Source: Martinezella dioscoreae
GTDB taxonomy: Bacteria > Pseudomonadota > Alphaproteobacteria > Rhizobiales > Rhizobiaceae
Assembly (NCBI RefSeq): GCF_009176305.1
Contig: NZ_BLAJ01000009.1
Coordinates: 1 to 64,000 of the forward strand
Length of the DNA: 64,000 nucleotides
Direction: 5' to 3'
The notes under the pieces were generated by a model that saw only the letters and a program-made list of their open reading frames with translations, made no database searches and was not told the origin of the DNA. The position numbers and the translations under genes were made by a program. Position 1 is the stretch's first letter. Each line of letters begins with the position of its first letter. Positions 8,823-18,195 of the stretch are shown here, piece after piece.

Positions 8823-10826
8823 TCAATCCATGGCGATTCGGGGACGGCCCGTGGCGGTTGCCACGAACCGGGCCTCGATCAGCTTGCGACTGCCTTCCAC
8901 CTCGGGTGCATCCACCTGCTCATCCACTGTCACGACGAGGTCGACCGCGCCATTCAGCCTTGCCTGCGCCGTTGCAGCTTCCATCGCCCGCGCGCGGGCA
9001 TCGGAGAAACTGTGGCTCTCGTCGGTAAAGCGCAGGCTCTCACCGGCACCATTCAGCACATAAATGCCATCCTCCGGCATGGTGACGAAGACGGTGACGC
9101 TGGTGCGGACCTGGCCGACGACAGCACCGACGGCATTCGCCACATCCGAATCGCCGGGAATGGCACTCTCGGTCGCCAGCATCTCGGCAATGGCGGGGTA
9201 ATAGACCGGAGCGGAAGCACCGAGGCCGACCAGCGGCCGATCGAGCGAAATGGCGAAGCGGGCGATCCCCGGCGCGCGGCGAAGCGCGCGATCGATGGAG
9301 ATGGATTTTGCTGGATCGAGATCGGCTACGCCATCTTCGGCCAAGCAGGCGGCAAGAATGACGTCGGCCGACTGGCGAGTGAGGCGATCGACGATCTTCT
9401 TCGCCAGCTCCTCGACGGATTCGGCGATCGGACGGCCAGAGCCATCCTTCAGCCGCATCGCCAAGGCCAGCCCGAGGCGGGCCGCTTCAGCGTTCCATTG
9501 CCCCTGCCTCCCAAGCACATGCATGGCGTCGGAAGGCGTCAGGCCGCTCAAATGCACAAGACCGCGCGCGACAAGCCGATCCAGCGTCGCCTTCTGCGAC
9601 GTCATCGCCAGAAGCTTATCGAGTGCTACAGGCACGCTGCCGATGCGATCGAACAGCGTCTGCTCTGGCCCGGTGAGGCCGCTTGCAAGATGATCGGGTA
9701 CGCCGGTGCGGAGCGCGAAACGGCCGGCGTTACGGGCGAGATGCGTCGCCCGCAGCTGCTGCTCCAAGACCTCAAGCACGACGGCACCATGCGTATGAGC
9801 GGCAAGGCTCAGCGGCAGCAGGCGGCGCGGGCCGAGTTCGAAAGCAGCGATAAGGCCGCGATCGTTGATCTTGACTTCGGAATCGCCACCAAGGCCGTAG
9901 GTGCGCATGGCGACTGCCTCAACCATGGTGCGGTAGCCTCCGACCACAGCACCATCGGCATCGAGCCGCGGCCGGCCATCTTCCATGACGGCGACATCGG
10001 TGGTGGTACCGCCGATGTCGGAAACGACGGCATTGTCGAGGCTGGTAAGATAGCGAGCTCCGACAAGACTTGCGGCGGGACCAGACAGAATGGTCTCGAT
10101 CGGCCGCAGCTTGGCTTCATCGGCGGAAATGAGGGCGCCATCGCCGCGCACCACCATCATCGGCGCAGAGATGCCGCGCGTCGTCAGAAATCCTTCGCAG
10201 GCACCGACAAGACGGTCGATCATCGACACGAGGCGGGCATTCAACAGCGTCGTCAGGGCGCGGCGCGGGCCGCCAAGCTTTGAAGAAAGCTCATGGCTGC
10301 AGGTGACGGGCAGATGCGAGAGCTCGCGGATGCAGTCGCGCACCTTGATTTCATGAGCCGGATTCCTGACCGCGAAATAGCCGGCAACAGCGAAGGAGGA
10401 GACCGATTTCGCCAGTTCCGGCAACGCGTCGCGCAGAGCCGTCAAATCGAGCGGATTTTCATTGCCATGAACATTGTGACCGCCGGGGAGGAAGAGCACG
10501 GGATCGGAGCCCAGCGCTTCCGCAAGGCCATCACGTTTGAGATCCTCGGGGCCAAAACCGATCATGACCAGCCCGGCGCGACCGCCCTGCCCTTCGACAA
10601 GCGCATTAGTGGCAAGCGTCGTCGACAGCGATACGAGGCCGATGGCCGAAACGGGAATGCCGGCCTTGGCGATGACGGCATCTACGGCGCCGGCAATGCC
10701 GACAGCCAGATCATGCCGCGTGGTCAGCGATTTCGCCTTGGCGATTACGCCATCGGTTTCATGGAAGAGAACGGCATCGGTGTAGGTTCCACCCGTATCG
10801 ATGCCGAGCAGGAAATGAGATGTCAC
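8823..10826 (-). CDS. Hydantoinase/oxoprolinase family protein (HyuA-like)
   Basis: 667-residue protein of the ATP-dependent hydantoinase A/5-oxoprolinase superfamily, which hydrolyses cyclic amides (hydantoins, 5-oxoproline) or carboxylates ketones. The N-terminal actin-like nucleotide-binding signature GIDTGGTYTDAV (8-19) and the internal phosphate-binding repeat SDIGGTTTDVAVMEDG are both present. No HyuB-type partner subunit is adjacent, so the substrate cannot be inferred from context. The nearest same-strand upstream gene is a cytochrome P450, 87 bases away, and the two could be co-transcribed. A hydantoin or pyroglutamate substrate is only a family-level guess. Confidence 0.85.
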   Translation of the reverse strand: MTSHFLLGIDTGGTYTDAVLFHETDGVIAKAKSLTTRHDLAVGIAGAVDAVIAKAGIPVSAIGLVSLSTTLATNALVEGQGGRAGLVMIGFGPEDLKRDGLAEALGSDPVLFLPGGHNVHGNENPLDLTALRDALPELAKSVSSFAVAGYFAVRNPAHEIKVRDCIRELSHLPVTCSHELSSKLGGPRRALTTLLNARLVSMIDRLVGACEGFLTTRGISAPMMVVRGDGALISADEAKLRPIETILSGPAASLVGARYLTSLDNAVVSDIGGTTTDVAVMEDGRPRLDADGAVVGGYRTMVEAVAMRTYGLGGDSEVKINDRGLIAAFELGPRRLLPLSLAAHTHGAVVLEVLEQQLRATHLARNAGRFALRTGVPDHLASGLTGPEQTLFDRIGSVPVALDKLLAMTSQKATLDRLVARGLVHLSGLTPSDAMHVLGRQGQWNAEAARLGLALAMRLKDGSGRPIAESVEELAKKIVDRLTRQSADVILAACLAEDGVADLDPAKSISIDRALRRAPGIARFAISLDRPLVGLGASAPVYYPAIAEMLATESAIPGDSDVANAVGAVVGQVRTSVTVFVTMPEDGIYVLNGAGESLRFTDESHSFSDARARAMEAATAQARLNGAVDLVVTVDEQVDAPEVEGSRKLIEARFVATATGRPRIAMD

Positions 10827-10913
10827 GGCAATATCCAGCTCTTGAATGCAATGCGATGCCGTTATTGCACCCTTCCGGGCCGAGCCGCTAGCTGGCAGGC
10901 GGCAAAAACAGTT

Positions 10914-12308
10914 CTATCGTCTCGTAACCCGCATCGGCAAACCGCCGCGCGGCTGCGTGGTCAGCTTCTGCACAGGCCAGGGATTGGTTTCTTCGGTCAG
11001 ATCGAAGCGGAAGCGGCGCATCATCACGGCGAGGGCGATGACCGCTTCCTGAAGCGCGAATGTGGCGCCGATGCAGACGCGGGGACCTGCGCCAAAAGGC
11101 AGGTACTGGAAGCGATTGATCTTTGTTCGATTCTCCGGAAGAAAGCGCTCCGGCATAAAGGCGCGCGGCTTTTCCCAATAAAGCTCATGGCGATGCAGCG
11201 TCCAGGGCATGATCAGGACGGTAATGCCTTTCTCTATCGTCACGCGCTCGCCCTTGGCGCTTGTCCATTCGTCATCGGCGATCGCGGCGCGGTTGATCGA
11301 GGGTGCCGGCGGATAGAGGCGCATCGCCTCCTCAAAAGCGGCGCGGACATGCGGCATGAGATCGAGCCAGGCGACTGGCTCCGCATCGGTTGCGAGTACC
11401 CGGTCGATTTCCTCTTCCATGGCCTCGCGAATGTGCGGGCTGTTGGCGACGCAATAGAGCGTCCAGGCCAATGCACGAGCCGTTGTCTCATGACCGGCGC
11501 CGATGAAGGTGAGGATATTGTCCTCGATCTCTTCCATGGTCAGTCCATCCGGACCGGCCTTTTCGAGAAGCAGCGTCAGGAAATCATCGGGTGCGCTGGC
11601 TCTGTCCCTCCGCATTTTTTCCAGCCGCTGGTCCATGGTGGTGCGGACGATGCCGCGGAACTTGTCGAGCACGCGCTGGCCGCCGATGCGGGTGATGCGC
11701 GGCACCCAGGCGGGGGCACGCAAAAGATCCATGGGATCGACTCTGCCCATGCGATGCAGGAGCTCATTGACCTCATCGGCGAAATGCTCGCCTTCAGTGA
11801 CGATCTCGCCGGAAAACAAGGTTTCCGCCAGAATGGCGAAGGTCAGCTCCGTCATGTCGGCAGCGATATCGAACACCGCGCCTTCCTTGCTGACATCCTC
11901 GTATTTCTTCACATAGTCTAGACTCTGGCTCAGCATCTGGCCGGCGAAACCCTGGGCATGACGCGGCGTGAACACCGGCGCCACCGCCTTGCGCGAGCGC
12001 TTCCAAACCGATCCTTCCGCCGTCAGCAGACCGTCGCGCAGGATCGGCCGGAGCACGAGCTGGCGGATATCGGCCATGCGGTAGTTGGCGGCATTGTCGA
12101 CCAGAACATGCTTGATCAGGCCGGGATCATTGACGATCAGCGTCCGCTCGTTGAAGAATTTGGTCTTGATCCAGGGCAGCGTGTAGGAGGGCTCGCCCCA
12201 GAGTTCGAGCGGATTGCGCAGGATCGTGCGGATGATCGTTAAACGAGAGGGCGGCACGGTGCGCGGAATCGGTGCCGGCGGGGAGAAGGCTTCCGGAATC
12301 ATGTCCAT
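10914..12308 (-). CDS. Cytochrome P450 monooxygenase
   Basis: Soluble class-I-type bacterial P450 of 464 residues. The heme-ligand loop FGAGPRVCIGATFALQE has Cys412; the I-helix oxygen-activation motif is FIGAGHETTARAL, and the K-helix ExxR lies in EAMRLYPP. I start at the ATG 12308 because an excellent GAGGAG lies ten bases upstream. A longer in-frame start at 12371 would add 21 residues that look non-coding. No ferredoxin or reductase gene is nearby, so electron donors must be encoded elsewhere. The C-terminal half resembles CYP102/fatty-acid-hydroxylase-like heme domains more than CYP101, but the substrate is unknown. Confidence 0.93.
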   Translation of the reverse strand: MDMIPEAFSPPAPIPRTVPPSRLTIIRTILRNPLELWGEPSYTLPWIKTKFFNERTLIVNDPGLIKHVLVDNAANYRMADIRQLVLRPILRDGLLTAEGSVWKRSRKAVAPVFTPRHAQGFAGQMLSQSLDYVKKYEDVSKEGAVFDIAADMTELTFAILAETLFSGEIVTEGEHFADEVNELLHRMGRVDPMDLLRAPAWVPRITRIGGQRVLDKFRGIVRTTMDQRLEKMRRDRASAPDDFLTLLLEKAGPDGLTMEEIEDNILTFIGAGHETTARALAWTLYCVANSPHIREAMEEEIDRVLATDAEPVAWLDLMPHVRAAFEEAMRLYPPAPSINRAAIADDEWTSAKGERVTIEKGITVLIMPWTLHRHELYWEKPRAFMPERFLPENRTKINRFQYLPFGAGPRVCIGATFALQEAVIALAVMMRRFRFDLTEETNPWPVQKLTTQPRGGLPMRVTRR

Positions 12309-12427
12309 CAGATCAATTCTCCTCGAAAAGCAGCCGTTGCTTAATCTAAGCCGCTGGAACGGCGTGCCCATCCGATATGGGGAACGCCGCCGGCAAAATC
12401 CAGACGATAAAACGTCGCGCTGCGCGC

Positions 12428-13381
12428 TTATAAAAGCGATTTTAGGTCGCTGAGCTTATCATTGATGAGCCACCCATAGTAATTTTCCTCCGGCCAGACC
12501 GGCTGCGAGGAACCACGGTTCTTGGCGGCAAGGGCGGCAGCGCGCTTGCGGGAATTGCCGAGATTGTAGAGCGTCGCGGTGATGCCCGGATTGCCCGAAA
12601 TATCCATGCCGGCGATCGAGCGATAGTCGTCGATCGACTTGCGGATCGAGGCGGCGACAAAGGCGAGCGACAGATCCGGATCCATGATCGCCTTGTAAAC
12701 GCCGCCGGCATCCTTTTCATCCAGCTTCGGAATCCCTGAGGTGCGGCTGACGAGATCGGAGAGTTCAAGCGCCGTCAGCGGATTGACCTGACCGAGGCCG
12801 AAGGTCTGGCCGGCATAGAAGGGCTGGAAGAAGACGGCGCTGAAGCGATTGTCGGGATAGGATTTGCCACCAACTGTCTTGCCGCGGAAATCATCTTCCC
12901 AGACATCCTCGCGGCAGGTCCAGAGGCTGTAGGAATCACCCTTGCCCTTGCAGGCATCGAATTGCGGCCGGGCAACGAAATCATCGACGTTTTCGCCGTT
13001 GTAAGCGAAGCGGAAGCTCTGGCCGGCATAGGAGGCAGCCTTGACATAATAGGACTGCAGGCCGTCATAGGCATCGACGTTATAGGTATGCTCGCCGACG
13101 AGCGCGCCGATGATGTGGATCGGATCGATGCCGTAGGCCCGCGCCGTCGACTTGATCTTCGACATCAGCTTCGTATCGGTCGCCAGCAGTTCGCGGACCT
13201 TTTGGTACTTGCGTTCGAAGGTCGAATTCGTGCCGCGCGTGCGCCGGACGGAGGCGCCGGGAACCGGCGGCTGCTCGGCATTGCGGTTGCCCGGAGGCAC
13301 CGTGGTCGCCGCATCCGCATGGGCTGGTATCCAGGAGAAGCTGGCGACCGCCAGAAGGAGAGTGATCAGTATGCGTCGCAC
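12428..13381 (-). CDS. Exported DUF1402 family protein with lysozyme-like motifs
   Basis: 317 residues with a clear signal peptide (MRRILITLLLAVASFSW, Ala-rich cleavage near residue 22), so periplasmic or outer-membrane facing. It matches the DUF1402 family known from rhizobia and relatives, with no established function. I see the motif order of lytic transglycosylases: a possible catalytic Glu97 in GALVGEHTYN, FGLGQVNP at 194-201 (compare the GLMQI-P motif) and ITATLYNLGN at 267-276 (compare AYNAG). Two cysteines, at 144 and 156, may pair. A peptidoglycan-acting role is therefore my inference. It lies downstream of hslVU on the same strand but is separated by a hairpin and has its own signal. 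Confidence 0.82.
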   Translation of the reverse strand: MRRILITLLLAVASFSWIPAHADAATTVPPGNRNAEQPPVPGASVRRTRGTNSTFERKYQKVRELLATDTKLMSKIKSTARAYGIDPIHIIGALVGEHTYNVDAYDGLQSYYVKAASYAGQSFRFAYNGENVDDFVARPQFDACKGKGDSYSLWTCREDVWEDDFRGKTVGGKSYPDNRFSAVFFQPFYAGQTFGLGQVNPLTALELSDLVSRTSGIPKLDEKDAGGVYKAIMDPDLSLAFVAASIRKSIDDYRSIAGMDISGNPGITATLYNLGNSRKRAAALAAKNRGSSQPVWPEENYYGWLINDKLSDLKSLL

Positions 13382-13470
13382 GATGGCTGCCCCGTCGAAG
13401 TTTCAACCGATGTTTCCGTGCGACGGACTGGCGGATAATCTTGGCCGAATAAAGCCATCCGACATAAGGA

Positions 13471-13504
13471 AACGGGCCCCTAACTAAAAAGTTAACGGCC
13501 CGTT
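13471..13504 (-). terminator. Hairpin after hslU, probable terminator
   Basis: Arms AACGGGCC (13471-13478) and GGCCCGTT (13497-13504) with an inner TAACT/AGTTA stem. It lies about 40 bases beyond the hslU stop and before the DUF1402 gene. The T-tract on the minus strand is short, so termination may be partial. Confidence 0.6.
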
Positions 13505-13543
13505 GTCGAGTGTCTACTGTTTAGATCGCCTTTGCCGGCCCGC

Positions 13544-14854
13544 TTACAGAATGAAGCGGGACAGGTCGGTGTTACTGGCGAGGTCGCCGACATGTTCGCG
13601 GACATAAGCGGCATCGATGGTCACCGATACGCCGGCGCGGTCCGAGGCATTGTAGGAGATCTCGTCGAGCACCCGCTCCATGACCGTCTGCAGGCGACGG
13701 GCGCCGATATTCTCGACGGTCGAATTCAGATGCACCGCGACATCGGCGAGCGCGTCGATGGCATCATCGGTGAAGTCGAGCTTCAGGTCTTCGGTTTCCA
13801 TCAGTGCCTTGTACTGGCGGATGAGGCTCGCCTGCGGCTCGGTGAGGATGCGGCGGAAGTCTTCCTTGGTCAGCGGACGGAGCTCGACGCGGATCGGCAG
13901 GCGGCCCTGCAGTTCCGGCAGAAGGTCCGAAGGCTTCGAGACATGGAACGCGCCCGATGCGATGAAGAGGATATGGTCGGTCTTGACCGGACCATACTTC
14001 GTCGAAACGGTCGTACCTTCCACAAGCGGCAGCAGGTCGCGCTGTACGCCTTCACGGGAGACGCCGGCACCCATGCCACCATCGCGGGCGGCGATCTTGT
14101 CGATCTCGTCGAGGAAGACGATGCCGTCATTCTCGGCCGATTGCACGGCTTCGCGCTGGATCGCCTCATTGTCGATCAGCTTGTCCGACTCGTCGCGGAT
14201 CAGTTCCTTGTAGGAATCCTTGACGGTCGTGCGCACCTTCTTCGTGCGGCCGCCCATCGCCTTGCCGAACATTTCGGAGAGGTTGAGCACGCCGATATTG
14301 GCGCCGGGCATACCGGGAATCTCAAAGCCGCCGGGCATGCCGGAGCCGGTATCGGCCACTTCGATCTCGATTTCCTTGTCGTCGAGCTGGCCATCACGCA
14401 GCTTCTTGCGGAAGCTGTCGCGCGTTGCCGGCGAGGCGGTGGCACCAACCAGCGCATCGAGCACGCGCTCTTCGGCACTCATATGTGCCTTGGCCTGCAC
14501 CTCGGCGCGCTTCTTTTCCCGCACCAGGCCGATGCCGACTTCGACGAGATCGCGGATGATCTGCTCGACATCGCGGCCAACATAGCCGACCTCGGTGAAC
14601 TTCGTGGCCTCGACCTTGATGAAGGGGGCGCCGGCGAGCTTGGCAAGGCGGCGGGAGATTTCCGTCTTACCGACACCGGTCGGGCCGATCATCAGGATGT
14701 TCTTGGGCATGACTTCGTCGCGCAGTTCAGGCTCGAGCTGCTGGCGACGCCAGCGGTTGCGCAAGGCAATCGCCACGGCGCGCTTGGCCTCGTGCTGGCC
14801 GACAATATAGCGATCGAGCTCGGAAACGATCTCGCGGGGGGAAAAAGTGGTCAT
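13544..14854 (-). CDS. hslU: HslU, ATPase subunit of the HslVU (ClpYQ) protease
   Basis: AAA+ unfoldase that feeds substrates to the HslV peptidase. Features: Walker A GPTGVGKT at 57-64, the pore-loop region TKFTEVGYVGRDVEQIIRDL, Walker B GIVFLDEIDKIA, sensor and arginine-finger region LQGRLPIRVEL, and the C-terminal tail ending LSRFIL that docks into HslV. The length of 436 residues is normal. It lies 47 bases after hslV on the same strand, the usual hslV-hslU operon. Confidence 0.97.
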   Translation of the reverse strand: MTTFSPREIVSELDRYIVGQHEAKRAVAIALRNRWRRQQLEPELRDEVMPKNILMIGPTGVGKTEISRRLAKLAGAPFIKVEATKFTEVGYVGRDVEQIIRDLVEVGIGLVREKKRAEVQAKAHMSAEERVLDALVGATASPATRDSFRKKLRDGQLDDKEIEIEVADTGSGMPGGFEIPGMPGANIGVLNLSEMFGKAMGGRTKKVRTTVKDSYKELIRDESDKLIDNEAIQREAVQSAENDGIVFLDEIDKIAARDGGMGAGVSREGVQRDLLPLVEGTTVSTKYGPVKTDHILFIASGAFHVSKPSDLLPELQGRLPIRVELRPLTKEDFRRILTEPQASLIRQYKALMETEDLKLDFTDDAIDALADVAVHLNSTVENIGARRLQTVMERVLDEISYNASDRAGVSVTIDAAYVREHVGDLASNTDLSRFIL

Positions 14855-14901
14855 TTCGTATGTTCCCTATCAGGGCTGGAAACTATCAAGAGAGGAACGT
14901 C

Positions 14902-15429
14902 TTAGGCTTCGGCATCGAGCGTTTCGACGACCACATTGTGGTTGGTGTAGACGCAGATGTCGGCAGCAATATCGAGAGCGCGGCGAGCGACGTCTTCAGC
15001 TGACTTGTCGCTATCCATTAGCGCGCGTGCGGCGGCGAGCGCATAATTGCCGCCGGAACCGATCGCCATGGCGCCATGTTCGGGCTCAAGCACATCGCCG
15101 TTTCCGGTGATGGCGAGCGTCACTTGTTTGTCGGCAACCAGCATCATGGCTTCGAGGTTGCGCAGATATTTGTCGGTGCGCCAGTCCTTGGCAAGCTCGA
15201 CGGCGGCACGCATCAGCTGGCCGGGATATTGTTCGAGCTTCTTTTCTAGGCGTTCGAGGAGAGTGAAGGCATCGGCGGTCGCGCCGGCGAAACCGGCGAT
15301 GACATCGCCCTTGCCGATGCGGCGAACCTTGCGCGCATTGCCCTTCATCACGGTCTGGCCAAGGCTCACCTGGCCATCACCAGCCATCACCACCTTGCCA
15401 CCCTTGCGAATAGTCACGATTGTCGTCAT
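14902..15429 (-). CDS. hslV: HslV, threonine protease subunit of HslVU
   Basis: Proteasome-like peptidase of 175 residues. After Met removal the N-terminal Thr2 (MTTIVTIRKGG) is the nucleophile. Conserved blocks are AGDGQVSLGQTVMKGNARKV, GFAGATADAFTLLERLE, KDWRTDKYLRNLEAMM and GSGGNYALAAARAL. First gene of the hslVU operon, divergent from hisB. A heat-shock (RpoH) promoter would be expected in 15430-15640, but I could not place one with proper spacing. Confidence 0.97.
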   Translation of the reverse strand: MTTIVTIRKGGKVVMAGDGQVSLGQTVMKGNARKVRRIGKGDVIAGFAGATADAFTLLERLEKKLEQYPGQLMRAAVELAKDWRTDKYLRNLEAMMLVADKQVTLAITGNGDVLEPEHGAMAIGSGGNYALAAARALMDSDKSAEDVARRALDIAADICVYTNHNVVVETLDAEA

Positions 15430-15642
15430 TTAACACCTGTTTGCCCCCGTTTCGGCGGGCTTTCTGCCGGGCCGCGTATCGGCCCCGTCAGCACCTATGT
15501 AAGAGGGGTTTTTGCGATTGCAAATGGCAACCGCGCCCGAATGATGCCGTCAAGCCGGCTAAACGCATAAGCCCCGCGCGTAACTTCTGGATATTTCCCG
15601 ATACGCCTGATAAGGAACGGCCGTATTCCGATGGAGCAGCCC

Positions 15643-16251
15643 ATGGCAGAGACCGCAGCGAGCCGCACGGCAAGCGTTTCCCGCAAAACCAACGAGACCT
15701 CGGTCTCCGTTTCCGTCAACATCGACGGCAGCGGTAAATCGACGATTTCGACGGGGGTCGGCTTCTTCGACCATATGCTGGAACAGCTGTCGCGACATTC
15801 GCTGATTGATATGGAGATCGACACCAAGGGCGACCTGCATGTCGACGATCACCATGCCGTCGAGGATACCGGGATCGCGATCGGCCAGGCCATTGCCAAG
15901 GCGCTGGGCGACCGGCGCGGCATCACCCGCTATGCCTCGATCGACCTCGCCATGGACGAGACGATGACGAAGGCGGCCGTCGATCTCTCGGGCCGGCCCT
16001 TTCTCGTCTGGAACGTTTCCTTCAGCGCCCCGAAGATCGGCACCTTCGATACCGAGCTGGTGCGCGAATTCTTCCAGGCCTTAGCGCAGAATGCCGGTAT
16101 CACCTTGCATATCCTCAACCATTATGGCGCCAACAATCACCATATAGCCGAGACATGCTTCAAGGCCGTTGCGCGCGCATTGCGCACCGCAACCGAGATC
16201 GATCCGCGGCAGGCAGGCCGCGTGCCTTCGACGAAAGGCACGCTCGCCTGA
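15643..16251 (+). CDS. hisB: Imidazoleglycerol-phosphate dehydratase
   Basis: Sixth step of histidine synthesis: dehydrates imidazoleglycerol phosphate to imidazoleacetol phosphate, using manganese. Monofunctional form of 202 residues, without the histidinol-phosphatase domain of the enterobacterial fusion. The metal-binding histidine motifs are visible: FFDHMLEQLSRHS, DDHHAVEDTG and GANNHHIAETCFKA. I chose the ATG at 15643 because GGAG sits six bases upstream and the N-terminus MAETAASRT fits rhizobial orthologues; an ATG at 15631 adds four residues. It opens the his cluster. Confidence 0.96.
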   Translation: MAETAASRTASVSRKTNETSVSVSVNIDGSGKSTISTGVGFFDHMLEQLSRHSLIDMEIDTKGDLHVDDHHAVEDTGIAIGQAIAKALGDRRGITRYASIDLAMDETMTKAAVDLSGRPFLVWNVSFSAPKIGTFDTELVREFFQALAQNAGITLHILNHYGANNHHIAETCFKAVARALRTATEIDPRQAGRVPSTKGTLA

Positions 16252-16275
16252 GCCCCGAACTGGGGAATTGAGGAA

Positions 16276-16773
16276 ATGGCAAGCTATCTGATTTTGACTC
16301 CGCCCGGAGCGACGAACCGGTCCGAAGCATCGGATCGGTATCGCGATGACACGCGATTCATCCGCGACGGCTTTTCATGGACGGCGTTTCTATTTCCGAC
16401 GCTCTGGATGCTCTTTCATCGGCTGTGGCTGTATGCGGTCGCCGCCTTTCTGCTGCAGGGCATCGCGCTGGAGCTGATGCGGCAGCCGGGCTTTTTCGCC
16501 GCAGGGGCAGCACTTCTGCTTGGCGTGCATGTCCTTGCGGCTCTTGAGGGCCGGCACGCGATCAGCAATCATCTCCTCGCCCGCGGCTGGACGGTTGAAA
16601 ACCTCGTCTCGGCACACGATTTGGCGACAGCAGAGGAAATCCATTTTTCCGAACTAGCGCAGGCGCCCAACCCGAATATCCATGTGAAAAATTGGGATAT
16701 CTCGGCCACCAACACGAATACCAGCCGCCAAGGCCCGAGCTTCGGCCTTCCCGGCTATGATGGAGGACGCTGA
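16276..16773 (+). CDS. DUF2628 domain membrane protein within the his cluster
   Basis: 165-residue protein of unknown function. The centre (about residues 35-90) contains two to three hydrophobic segments (FSWTAFLFPTLWMLFH, LWLYAVAAFLLQGIAL, FFAAGAALLLGVHVLAAL), and the C-terminal third is polar, with an Asn/Thr-rich stretch. It fits DUF2628, a small inner-membrane family. It lies between hisB and hisH with gaps of 24 and 2 bases, so it must be co-transcribed with histidine genes. This position is typical of rhizobia, but no role in histidine synthesis is known. Confidence 0.85.
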   Translation: MASYLILTPPGATNRSEASDRYRDDTRFIRDGFSWTAFLFPTLWMLFHRLWLYAVAAFLLQGIALELMRQPGFFAAGAALLLGVHVLAALEGRHAISNHLLARGWTVENLVSAHDLATAEEIHFSELAQAPNPNIHVKNWDISATNTNTSRQGPSFGLPGYDGGR

Positions 16774-16775
16774 CC

Positions 16776-17426
16776 ATGCGCGTCGCGATTATCGACTATG
16801 GTTCCGGCAATCTGCGCTCAGCTACTAAGGCTTTCGAGCGGGCGGCCCGCGAGGCGGGCATCGACGCCGAGATCGACCTCACCGATGACGCCGAGCGCGT
16901 CGCCACCGCGGATCGCATCGTGCTTCCCGGCGTCGGTGCCTATGCCGATTGCCGTCGCGGCCTCGATGCCGTTCCCGGCATGACGGAAGCCGTCATCGAC
17001 GTCGTGGAACACAAGGCCCGCCCCTTCCTTGGCATCTGCGTCGGCATGCAGCTGATGTCATCGCGCGGGCTGGAAAAGACGATCACGCAAGGCTTCGGCT
17101 GGATTAAGGGCGACGTCAAGGAAATGACGCCGAGCGATCCCGACCTGAAAATCCCGCAGATCGGCTGGAACACACTGGATATTCGCCATCCGCACGCACT
17201 CTTCGACGGGATTGAGACCGGGCCTGACGGCCTGCACGCTTATTTCGTCCATTCCTACCATCTGGCCGCCGACCACAGCGACGACGTGATCGCGACGACG
17301 AATTATGGCGGGCCGATGACCGCTTTCGTCGGTCGAGACAACATTGCCGGCGCTCAGTTCCATCCGGAAAAGAGCCAGAAACTCGGCCTTACCCTGATCG
17401 CCAATTTCCTGCGCTGGAAGCCATAA
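16776..17426 (+). CDS. hisH: Imidazole glycerol phosphate synthase, glutaminase subunit
   Basis: Class I glutamine amidotransferase that supplies ammonia to HisF. The nucleophile elbow is GICVGMQLM (catalytic Cys), with His and Glu of the triad in QFHPEKSQ. It begins IDYGSGNLRS, as in all HisH. The length of 216 residues is normal. Its partner hisF is two genes downstream in the same operon. Confidence 0.97.
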   Translation: MRVAIIDYGSGNLRSATKAFERAAREAGIDAEIDLTDDAERVATADRIVLPGVGAYADCRRGLDAVPGMTEAVIDVVEHKARPFLGICVGMQLMSSRGLEKTITQGFGWIKGDVKEMTPSDPDLKIPQIGWNTLDIRHPHALFDGIETGPDGLHAYFVHSYHLAADHSDDVIATTNYGGPMTAFVGRDNIAGAQFHPEKSQKLGLTLIANFLRWKP

Positions 17427-17451
17427 GGCTCGCGCTCCAAGGACAGACATC

Positions 17452-18195
17452 ATGATTCTTTTTCCCGCTATCGACCTAAAAGACGGCCAATGCGTGCGCC
17501 TCAAGCTCGGAGACATGGAGCAGGCGACCGTCTACAATCCCGATCCCGGCGCTCAGGCGAAAGCCTTTGAAGACCAGGGCTTCGAATGGCTGCATGTCGT
17601 CGATCTCAATGGTGCCTTCGCCGGCGAAACCGTGAACGGCGCTGCGGTCGACGCCATCCTCAAGGCGACGAAAAATCCGGTGCAGCTCGGCGGCGGCATC
17701 CGCACGCTCGATCATATCGAAAACTGGCTGTCGCGCGGGCTTGCCCGCGTCATCCTCGGCACGGTTGCCGTGCGTGACCCGGCGCTGGTCGTCGAAGCCT
17801 GTAGGCGCTATCCGGGTCACATCGCCGTCGGCATCGATGCCAAAGGCGGCAAAGTGGCAGTCGAGGGCTGGGCGGAGGCTTCCGAACTCGGCGTCATCGA
17901 ACTCGCCAAGAAATTCGAGGGCGTTGGCGTTGCCGCCATTATCTACACCGATATCGACCGCGACGGCGTTCTGACTGGCATCAACTGGGACTCGACGCTC
18001 GAACTGGCCAATGCCGTTTCCATCCCCGTCATCGCCTCCGGCGGGCTTGCCTCGCTGGACGATATCCGCCGCATGATTCAGCCGGATGCCCGCAAACTGG
18101 AAGGTGCGATTTCCGGCCGCGCGCTTTATGATGGCCGGATCGATCCGAAGGAAGCACTGGCGCTGATCAAACAGGCCAAGGAGGCAGCGCAATGA
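17452..18195 (+). CDS. hisA: ProFAR isomerase
   Basis: (Beta/alpha)8 barrel that isomerises ProFAR to PRFAR in the fourth step of histidine synthesis. It starts MILFPAIDLKDGQCVRL with the catalytic Asp in the first strand; the second half-barrel has YTDIDRDGVLTG, and the phosphate site is VIASGGLAS. 247 residues. The stop overlaps the hisF start (ATGA). Confidence 0.97.
   Translation: MILFPAIDLKDGQCVRLKLGDMEQATVYNPDPGAQAKAFEDQGFEWLHVVDLNGAFAGETVNGAAVDAILKATKNPVQLGGGIRTLDHIENWLSRGLARVILGTVAVRDPALVVEACRRYPGHIAVGIDAKGGKVAVEGWAEASELGVIELAKKFEGVGVAAIIYTDIDRDGVLTGINWDSTLELANAVSIPVIASGGLASLDDIRRMIQPDARKLEGAISGRALYDGRIDPKEALALIKQAKEAAQ

Noticed and set aside
15430..15642. RpoH (heat-shock) promoter for hslV
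   Set aside because: A CTTGAC and a CCATTT occur in the right order on the minus strand, but 21 bases apart, longer than the usual spacing. A promoter is likely, but I cannot support a position.
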